Shown here: one piece after another, positions 58,884-64,000 of the stretch
Layout of the letters: every line of letters starts with the position of its first letter
Position numbering within the stretch: the stretch's first letter is position 1
NCBI GenBank assembly: GCA_038212215.1
Contig: JBBQUT010000017.1
Span: forward strand, 1 to 64,000
Length of the DNA: 64,000 nt
Direction of reading: 5' to 3'
From: JALZAI01 sp038212215
GTDB taxonomy: Bacteria > Actinomycetota > Actinomycetes > Mycobacteriales > Jatrophihabitantaceae
The notes under the pieces: generated by a model
The model's database searches: none
Told to the model about the DNA's origin: nothing
What the model saw: only the letters and a program-made list of their open reading frames with translations
Program-made: the position numbers and the translations under genes

Positions 58884-58990
58884 GTCCGAACCTCGCTGCG
58901 CTCGGTCGGCCGGCCAAGCCCGATCACACTGGTTCGCTCACTGCGTTCGCTCACGGCCGAACCTCGCTGCGCTCGGTCGGCCGGCCAAGC
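58880..58990 (-). repeat. 71-base repeat unit plus partial copy between FluC genes
   Basis: On the minus strand a 24-codon ORF starts at GTG 58954 (begins VSERSERTSVIGLGRP, ends ERSEVRT) and stops inside the GTG of FluC-2 at 58883, exactly 71 bases on. Its own GTG overlaps the FluC-1 stop by GTGA. The last ~13 codons of FluC-1 (58951-58990, GRPTERSEVRP) repeat the 3' half of the unit, so a partial copy has become protein-coding. Sequence and length match the repeats at 36.9-37.1 kb. Confidence 0.9.
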
Positions 58991-59451
58991 ACCCGCCTGG
59001 TGCCGATCCAGCCCGTCACGACGGCCAGCATGCACAGGGTTGCCGTGGCCAGTAGGTAGCCCAGCGCGACGATCACCCGTCCGGCATGCAGCAACTGGTC
59101 CACGTCCACAGCGAAAGTCGAAAACGTCGTGTAGCCGCCGAGGACGCCGACGCCGAGAAAGGGGCGCGCCAAGCGAGGCGCGCGCACTGCCCCCAGAACG
59201 GCCATCAACACCCCGATCAGCAGGCAACCGGACACGTTGATCAACAGCGTCGCCGAGGGGAACACGCCTGCCGCATGGGGCAGCAACACATCCAGTCCGT
59301 AGCGTCCCTCGGCGCCCAGGACGCCACCCGCCGCGACCGCCAGCAGCAGATTCCACTCACGCGGGCGAAGTTCGGCGGCATTACGCGCATCGTGCAGATC
59401 GACGTCTGGATCGAGCGGAACGCGACGATCGGCAGGCGGTTCGGCACTCAT
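58951..59451 (-). CDS. crcB: Fluoride channel FluC/CrcB, first copy
   Basis: A 166-residue FluC protein with an unusually long polar N-terminus (~35 residues). Core: EGRYGLDVLLPH, SATLLINVSGCLLIG (channel Asn) and VGVLGGYTTFSTFAVDVD (TFSTF filter). After the fourth helix the C-terminal ~13 residues (GRPTERSEVRP) are encoded by the intergenic repeat and are not part of the family fold. ATG 59451. Together with the downstream copy it should export fluoride. Confidence 0.9.
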   Translation of the reverse strand: MSAEPPADRRVPLDPDVDLHDARNAAELRPREWNLLLAVAAGGVLGAEGRYGLDVLLPHAAGVFPSATLLINVSGCLLIGVLMAVLGAVRAPRLARPFLGVGVLGGYTTFSTFAVDVDQLLHAGRVIVALGYLLATATLCMLAVVTGWIGTRRVLGRPTERSEVRP

Positions 59452-59481
59452 CGCAGCCCACCGTAAACGACGACCGAGCGG

Positions 59482-60492
59482 CTAAACGACACCTGCGTCG
59501 ATCGCGACGGGGGCGCCGTTCACGGTCGGAGCGGCGTCGTTGCCCACCGTCCGTTTGATCACCGCAAGCGCAATCGGGCCTAGCTCGTAATGCTGGACGG
59601 CGGTCCCGACGAATCCCACCACGCGTCCGCCGGCCTCGACAGGGGTGCCCGCTGCTGGGGACTCGTCCGACTCCCCGGACAAATGCAACAGCGCCAGCCG
59701 GCGGGGCGGGCGGCCCAGGTTGTGCACACGTGCCACGGTCTCCTGCCCCCGATAGCAACCCTTGTCCAGGTGGACGGCCGAGCCGATCCAGCCGACCTCG
59801 TGTGGAATCGTGCGGTGATCGGTCTCCACGCCCAGGCGCGGCCGGCGGGCCTCGACTCGCAGCGCCTCGAAGGCCCAGAGTCCGGCCGGGGCGGCTCCGG
59901 CGACGTGCAATCGCTCCAGGACGGCGGGCGCTGCCGTGCGCGGCACGATCAGATCGGCAGCGTCCGACGACGGCCATGCCATCCGGCGTACGAAACCGCC
60001 ACCGTCCAGCGCAGCAACGCGCTCGGCGTCCGGGACGGGCAGTCCGGCCGCGGTCAACACCTGCGGCGTAGCCGGTCCGACGAGAGACAGCACGGCCCAG
60101 TCAGCGCTCATGTCCACCGGTTCGACGCGCTTGAGGAAGCGCATCATTTGCAGGTATTTCAGCACCTCGGACGCTGCACCCGGTTCGGTGTCGATCCAGA
60201 AGACGCCGTCGAGGTCGCAACTGTGCCAATGCTGCTCGACGTGACCATGCGGGGAGAGAACGAGCGCTTCCCGGGCGTCGCCGTCGCGCAGTGCGGACAA
60301 GTGTTGCGAGCAGATCGAGTGCAGCCAGGGCAGTCGATCGACTCCGCTGACCTGCAGCACGTCACGATTCGAGCGGTCGACCACCCCCGCACTGGTTGCC
60401 AGTGTGCGCTGCTCGCGCAACGGATCGCCGTAGTGCCAAGGCAGTGGCGCGTCCAGCCCGGATGCAGGAACGGCCTGCACGCTTGTGCTCAT
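59482..60492 (-). CDS. ygfZ: Folate-binding protein YgfZ
   Basis: A 336-residue GcvT-fold protein. The signature KGCYRGQETVARVHNLGRPP contains the functional Cys of the K-G-C-Y-x-G-Q motif. YgfZ helps synthesis or repair of iron-sulfur clusters using folate. The N-terminal LRDGDAREALVLSPHGHVE and C-terminal GGRVVGFVGTAVQHYELGPI are typical. It lies 7 bases after the Fur-family gene on the same strand, suggesting regulation with iron or zinc supply. Confidence 0.9.
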   Translation of the reverse strand: MSTSVQAVPASGLDAPLPWHYGDPLREQRTLATSAGVVDRSNRDVLQVSGVDRLPWLHSICSQHLSALRDGDAREALVLSPHGHVEQHWHSCDLDGVFWIDTEPGAASEVLKYLQMMRFLKRVEPVDMSADWAVLSLVGPATPQVLTAAGLPVPDAERVAALDGGGFVRRMAWPSSDAADLIVPRTAAPAVLERLHVAGAAPAGLWAFEALRVEARRPRLGVETDHRTIPHEVGWIGSAVHLDKGCYRGQETVARVHNLGRPPRRLALLHLSGESDESPAAGTPVEAGGRVVGFVGTAVQHYELGPIALAVIKRTVGNDAAPTVNGAPVAIDAGVV

Positions 60493-60499
60493 GTCGGTG

Positions 60500-60979
60500 T
60501 CAATCTTCCCGGGACGAGGCTTGTTCCGTGCGGTCGCGTTCCGCGCAGCCGCGGCAACGCCCGAACACGGTGAAGTGCGAGCGATCCAGGACGAAGCCCT
60601 GCTCCGCCTGAAGCTGCTCCTCCAGGGCGTTCACCAGGTCAGGCGCCACGTCGACCACTGTCCCGCAGACGTGGCAGACGACGTGGATGTGGTCGTCCTC
60701 GGCCGGACGATAGGCCGGTGCACCATGGGCGAGGTGGGCGTGGCGCACCATGCCCAGTTCCTCGAGCAGCTCGAGCGTCCGATAGACAGTGGTGAGGTCG
60801 ACCCCACCGACGGCGTCGTTGATCTGCTCGGGCGTAGCGTGCCCGAGCGCGCGCACCGCCGCCAGGATTCGCTCGCGCTGCGCTGTCAGGCGCAACCCGC
60901 GCGAATGCAGCCGAGCCGTCAGATCCGGCCCGGCCACCGGAGCATGCGGATGTCCGATCACTCTGGTTCGCTCGCTCAC
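60500..60979 (-). CDS. Fur-family metal-dependent regulator with repeat-derived N-terminus
   Basis: A 159-residue Fur protein: winged helix LTAQRERILAAVRALGHATP and GGVDLTTVYRTLELLEELGM; metal sites DDHIHVVCHVCGTVVD and FGRCRGCAERD (two CxxC, structural zinc). It could be Fur or Zur; cysteine pattern fits either. The first ~14 residues (VSERTRVIGHPHAP) match the 5' end of the 71-base repeat mini-ORF and precede the usual family start (RLHSRGLRLTAQR). GTG 60979 gives this extended form. Confidence 0.9.
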   Translation of the reverse strand: MSERTRVIGHPHAPVAGPDLTARLHSRGLRLTAQRERILAAVRALGHATPEQINDAVGGVDLTTVYRTLELLEELGMVRHAHLAHGAPAYRPAEDDHIHVVCHVCGTVVDVAPDLVNALEEQLQAEQGFVLDRSHFTVFGRCRGCAERDRTEQASSRED

Positions 60980-61005
60980 TCGTCCATGCTAGATAGGCTC
61001 GCGCG

Positions 61006-61857
61006 ATGGCGGTGCAGGTTCTGGGTGTCCTCGGCAACGGCATCCTCGACCCCGCCACGCCGGTCGTCCGCGCCGACGATGCCGGGCTGACACGCGGCGA
61101 CGGCTGCTTCGAGGGATGCCGCGTCCGCACCGACACCGCAGGACACACCAGGGTGGACAAGCTGGACCGGCACGTCGCTCGGATGGCCCGCTCGTGCGCT
61201 GCACTCGATATGCCATTCGACGAGGCTGGCTGGCGGACGCTCGTCGAGCAGGCCTGCCGGGCGTGGACGGTAGCCGGCGAGGCAGCGCTGAAGCTCGTTC
61301 AGACCCGCGGCCCGGCCGATGGCGGGCCGACCGGTTTGCTCACCGTCTCGCCGCTCCCGCCCGACTACCCCAGGCAGCGCCGCGAGGGCCTGCGAGTGGT
61401 GAGCCTCGCCCGTGGGCTGAGCGCGGACGCGTTCGCAGAGGCACCGTGGCTACTCGGCGGCGTCAAGACGCTGTCCTATGCCGTCAACATGGCCGCTCAG
61501 AGGGAGGCAGAACGGCGCGGCGCGGACGAAGCGATCTTCGTCGCGGCCGATGGCGCCGTGCTGGAGGCACCGACCGGATCGGTGGTCTGGGCATTGGACG
61601 GCGGGCTGCACACGACCCCGACCGGCGACACCGGCATCCTTGCGGGCACCACGCAGCAGCTGCTGTTCGAGCGGGCTGCCGATGTCGGCTGGGCAACCTT
61701 CGAGACGCTCGCGACGGTCGAGGACCTGCACGCCGCCGCGGTCGTCTGGGTGATCAGCAGCGTGCGTGGGCCCGTCGACGTCATCGAGCTCGACGGTAAG
61801 GCGCGTAGCCGCAAACCTGTGATCGACGCCGAGGTCCGCGCGCTCTGCGACTTCTGA
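61006..61857 (+). CDS. pabC: Aminotransferase class IV, probable aminodeoxychorismate lyase
   Basis: A 283-residue PLP enzyme of fold IV. The PLP lysine lies in LLGGVKTLSYAVNMAAQREA; the PLP phosphate contacts are in EAPTGSVVWAL and TGDTGILAGTTQQ. DDAGLTRGDGCFEGCRV at the N-terminus is typical of PabC/IlvE-like proteins. Short length and vicinity of folate-dependent YgfZ favour 4-amino-4-deoxychorismate lyase (folate synthesis); D-amino acid or branched-chain aminotransferase is an alternative. Confidence 0.85.
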   Translation: MAVQVLGVLGNGILDPATPVVRADDAGLTRGDGCFEGCRVRTDTAGHTRVDKLDRHVARMARSCAALDMPFDEAGWRTLVEQACRAWTVAGEAALKLVQTRGPADGGPTGLLTVSPLPPDYPRQRREGLRVVSLARGLSADAFAEAPWLLGGVKTLSYAVNMAAQREAERRGADEAIFVAADGAVLEAPTGSVVWALDGGLHTTPTGDTGILAGTTQQLLFERAADVGWATFETLATVEDLHAAAVVWVISSVRGPVDVIELDGKARSRKPVIDAEVRALCDF

Positions 61858-62236
61858 TTCGCGCAACCCCGTTGCCGTTACCTACCGGTGCGTCGTACCG
61901 TGTCAGTACACGAGAAAGGGGGTGGTCCAGAGTTGAGTACTTCTAGGACACGTGAGGTGGCTGTCCGCTAGCCGCTGTACCGCAACGGACTGCGTGGCAT
62001 CTGGTTTCTCTGCCCCTTCGCGAGCGATCGCGGCGGCCAGCAATTCCAGGCAGCTACCCGGCCCCGAGTCGTCGGCCCGTCCAGCTGACCCGCGCAACGC
62101 GCGGTCAAGACTCGGGGTCGTTCCATGCCCACCGGAACGGATTGCCGGGGTCTGGTCCGGTACGCCCTCCCGGCAGCGATCATCATTCAATCGGGCCGTC
62201 CCACCCCACCGCGCACATGAAGATCGCCGCGAGAAC
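61858..62236 (+). other. Gap with a structured, leader-like segment
   Basis: From 61911 an AAAGGGGG site precedes TTG 61933, which opens a 12-codon frame (LSTSRTREVAVR) ending in TAG at 61969. The same frame then continues for 38 codons (PLYRNGLRGIWFLCPF...) to TGA at 62086-62088. A stem CCCCGAGTC/GACTCGGGG encloses an inner GC hairpin around 62072-62125. This could be a leader peptide with attenuator or a conserved RNA; I cannot name it. No full gene is seen. Confidence 0.35.
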
Positions 62237-62752
62237 CTAGTTGCGCAGAAGCGTCGCGTTCAGGTGCGGGGCATAGGGCCGACCGGCCGGAGCCAGTTCG
62301 GTTACGTAGGCGAGCGTCTCGCCGGTCAACGCATACATCCGCCGTTCGGCGTCGATCGTCTTGGCGCTGGGTGCATGGGCGCTCGACGTGGTCTGGATCA
62401 GCCAGCGCTGGTCACCGGCCGTACCGGCGTACAGCAGCGCAGCACCGGTGTTGGACGCGAGGACGACATCGATGCCATCGGGCCCGTCCCCCGGTCGCCA
62501 GAAGCCGGATTCGCGCCAGGCTTGACGGATCACGCCCCCGTCAGGGTCCAGCAACCACGAACGGGCCTCATAGGCGAGAAACGGCCGCCCGTCGTGGACG
62601 AAGCGGAGTTGCTGTCCGAAGGCGAACTGGTCACCGTCGGGTGCGACACCGACGCCGGTGCCGACCCACGCCCCTACGAGCGGCAGCAGCGCGAGCAATG
62701 CGTCGTGCAGTGGCGCACCGGAACGCAGGTCCGCCGTGTCCGGCGCGCTCAC
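62237..62752 (-). CDS. Nitrobindin-like haem-binding protein (DUF1794/FABP family)
   Basis: A 171-residue beta-barrel protein. The family motif LVGAWVGTGVG (GxWxGxG) is near residue 30 and the conserved late histidine is in PHLNATLLRN at the C-terminus, the proximal haem ligand in nitrobindins. These proteins bind ferric haem and may isomerise peroxynitrite. GTG 62752 overlaps the stop of a 32-codon membrane ORF by GTGA. Confidence 0.88.
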   Translation of the reverse strand: MSAPDTADLRSGAPLHDALLALLPLVGAWVGTGVGVAPDGDQFAFGQQLRFVHDGRPFLAYEARSWLLDPDGGVIRQAWRESGFWRPGDGPDGIDVVLASNTGAALLYAGTAGDQRWLIQTTSSAHAPSAKTIDAERRMYALTGETLAYVTELAPAGRPYAPHLNATLLRN

Positions 62753-62847
62753 CGCTGCCCGGCAAACAACTTGGTCAGGATGTAGCCCGACGCCGCAAGA
62801 ATCGCCACGAACGTCGCGACGAGCAGCATCAGAATGGCGATCTCCAT
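62749..62847 (-). CDS. 32-residue single-pass membrane protein
   Basis: ATG 62847 opens a 32-codon ORF encoding MEIAILMLLVATFVAILA, then ASGYILTKLFAGQR: one membrane helix and a short basic tail. Its TGA overlaps the GTG of the nitrobindin gene by GTGA. The composition is clearly membrane-like rather than random high-GC sequence. The ribosome site is weak. Function unknown; it lies in the sulfur-gene group. Confidence 0.55.
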   Translation of the reverse strand: MEIAILMLLVATFVAILAASGYILTKLFAGQR

Positions 62848-62917
62848 GCGCTGCAGGGTATCGCGCCGAGCGGGCAGCGCCCGGCCGCCGCGGCCAGGCG
62901 CTGCCCCCAATTGCGAT

Positions 62918-63217
62918 TCAGCCGAGCGCGAGCGGGGCCTCGATCAGCCCGGGGGCCTCGGCGGTCACCTCGGCGCGAACCTTGCCGTCGCGGTGCATGA
63001 CCGACAACGTCCAGGTTCCGGGAGCGGCGAAGAACCGGTAGTCGCCGGTCGCTGAAGTCACGACCTCGGCGGTGAACTCACCGGTGCTGTCCAGCAGGCG
63101 CACGTACGCGCCAGGCACCGGCGCGTCGCCCTGGGACACGACCCCGTAGATCACGGTCTCTTTCTCCAGGTCCACGCCGGCGGGCAGCGTTGGGGACTGG
63201 GCGGGTGCTCCGCACAT
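62918..63217 (-). CDS. sseC: SseC-like DUF1416 protein
   Basis: A 99-residue DUF1416 protein: MCGAPAQSPTLPAGVDLEKE, TVIYGVVSQGDAPVPGAYVR, GDYRFFAAPGTWTLSVMHRD. A transthyretin-like fold is likely. In actinobacteria sseC accompanies the CysA-type sulfurtransferase. ATG 63217 is one base past the end of the sulfurtransferase gene. Its role is thought to be in sulfur transfer but is not well defined. Confidence 0.88.
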   Translation of the reverse strand: MCGAPAQSPTLPAGVDLEKETVIYGVVSQGDAPVPGAYVRLLDSTGEFTAEVVTSATGDYRFFAAPGTWTLSVMHRDGKVRAEVTAEAPGLIEAPLALG

Positions 63218-63218
63218 A

Positions 63219-64000
63219 TCAGACGCCTTTCTCGATCGGGACGCCGACCAGCGAGCCGTACTCGGTCCACGAGCCGTCGTAATTCTTGACGTTCTGGTGA
63301 CCGAGCAACTCGTGCAGGGCGAACCAGGTGTGGCTGGAGCGCTCGCCGATGCGGCAGTAGGCGATGGTCTCCTTGCCGTCGTCGAGGCCTTCGTCACCGT
63401 AGAGCTTGGCCAGCTCGTCGTCGGACTTGAACGTGCCGTCCTCGTTGGCCGCCTTGCTCCACGGGACGTTCAGTGCGGTCGGGATATGGCCGCCCCGCTG
63501 CGACTGCTCCTGCGGCAGATGCGCCGGAGCGAGGAGCTTGCCGGAGAACTCGTCGGGTGAGCGGACGTCGACCAGGTTCTTCGTGCCGATAGCCTGGATG
63601 ACCTCGTCACGGAACGCGCGGATCGAGGTGTCCTGGTCCTTCGCGGTGTAGGACGTCGTGGGGCGCGAGACCGAGTCCTTGGACAGCTCGCGACCGTCGA
63701 GTTCCCACTTCTTGCGGCCGCCGTCGAGCAGCTTTACCGAGTCGTGACCGTACAGCTTGAAGTACCAGTAGGCGTACGCCGCGAACCAGTTGTTGTTGCC
63801 GCCGTACAGCACCACAGTGTCGTCACTGGCGATGCCCTTGGCCGACAGCAGCGCCTCGAACTGCTCCCTGTCGACGAAGTCGCGTCGGATCTGGTCCTGC
63901 AGCTCGGTCTTCCAGTCCAGCTTGACGGCGCCGGGCAGGTGCCCGCCGTCATAGGCGGAGGTGTCTTCGTCGACTTCGACGAGGACGACCCCAGCGGTGT
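63219..64000 (-). CDS. cysA: Thiosulfate sulfurtransferase (rhodanese), 5' end outside window
   Basis: The C-terminal ~260 residues of a two-domain rhodanese; the frame stays open to the window edge. The inactive first domain shows VLVEVDEDTSAYDGGHLPGA; the catalytic Cys is in TIAYCRIGERSSHTWFALHE of the second domain, followed by NVKNYDGSWTEYGSL. It transfers sulfane sulfur from thiosulfate to acceptors. Close to CysA2/CysA3 and SseA of mycobacteria, and paired with sseC as there. Confidence 0.93.
   Translation of the reverse strand, partial: TAGVVLVEVDEDTSAYDGGHLPGAVKLDWKTELQDQIRRDFVDREQFEALLSAKGIASDDTVVLYGGNNNWFAAYAYWYFKLYGHDSVKLLDGGRKKWELDGRELSKDSVSRPTTSYTAKDQDTSIRAFRDEVIQAIGTKNLVDVRSPDEFSGKLLAPAHLPQEQSQRGGHIPTALNVPWSKAANEDGTFKSDDELAKLYGDEGLDDGKETIAYCRIGERSSHTWFALHELLGHQNVKNYDGSWTEYGSLVGVPIEKGV

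Noticed and set aside
57285..59240. 651-codon plus-strand ORF across the coiled-coil and FluC genes
   Set aside because: It runs antisense to four minus-strand genes with recognisable products and has no ribosome site or domain.
61903..62190. 95-codon minus-strand ORF in the gap before the nitrobindin gene
   Set aside because: No motif or ribosome site, and it runs against a structured plus-strand segment.

Overview
The window is high-GC DNA with dense, short-spaced operons, many GTG starts and many 4-base ATGA/GTGA gene overlaps. Together with actinobacterial markers (a heparin-binding-haemagglutinin-like gene next to a DUF2516 gene, an MptB-like mannosyltransferase, paired sseC/cysA genes, ECF sigma and CHAT modules) this points to an Actinomycetota chromosome. 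I cannot place it to genus. No rRNA, tRNA, CRISPR array or transposase gene was seen.

Layout. 1-1.1 kb: the 3' end of a polymorphic-toxin-like gene and a CPCC-type cysteine-rich partner. 1.2-2.3 kb: a sigma factor and a 155-residue partner. 2.5-12.4 kb: an aromatic (type II) polyketide cluster with KS-alpha, KS-beta, ACP, an aromatase/cyclase, a cupin, a TcmI-like cyclase, a flavin hydroxylase, an anthrone-oxygenase-like DUF1772 protein, an alpha/beta hydrolase, an ABM monooxygenase, an O-methyltransferase and an MFS exporter. No ketoreductase is present. 12.6-20.4 kb: unknown genes around a CHAT/TPR caspase-like protein, divergent from two tiny genes and a subtilisin-like protease, then a second sigma factor and its membrane partner. 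20.6-36.9 kb: a catabolic island with hydantoinase A/B, a cysteine hydrolase, a CoA transferase, a GntR regulator, an HMG-CoA-lyase-like enzyme, an SDR, RidA, an aryl-CoA ligase, a fused flavin monooxygenase/old-yellow-enzyme, an enoyl-CoA hydratase, a ThDP enzyme and an isatin-hydrolase-like cyclase-family protein. 37-42.3 kb: miscellaneous genes. 42.3-49.3 kb: the phenylacetyl-CoA pathway (paaABCDE, paaZ, paaI, paaR) with a likely PaaR operator. 49.4-64 kb: a two-component system, cell-envelope genes, a DoxX-Rieske fusion, two fluoride-channel genes, folate-dependent YgfZ, a Fur-family regulator, PabC, a nitrobindin-like protein, and SseC with a sulfurtransferase.

How the genes fit. The catabolic island can be read as one route: an indolic acid activated to its CoA ester, cleaved by an HMG-CoA-lyase-type reaction to isatin, opened by the cyclase-family hydrolase, decarboxylated by the ThDP enzyme towards anthranilate, then handled as 2-aminobenzoyl-CoA by the ligase, the monooxygenase/reductase and RidA. 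This is inference from gene families; the individual family calls are much firmer than the pathway.

The most unusual signal is a family of small repeats placed exactly at stop/start junctions of co-directional genes. Three loci use a 71-base unit, each full unit encoding a 24-codon mini-ORF that overlaps its neighbours by GTGA or ATGA; a fourth locus uses a 17-base version. They form unbroken chains of overlapping stop and start codons between ordinary genes (36.04-36.13, 36.91-37.09, 48.53-48.75 and 58.88-58.95 kb). Pieces of the same repeat form the C-terminus of one FluC protein and the N-terminus of the Fur-family regulator.
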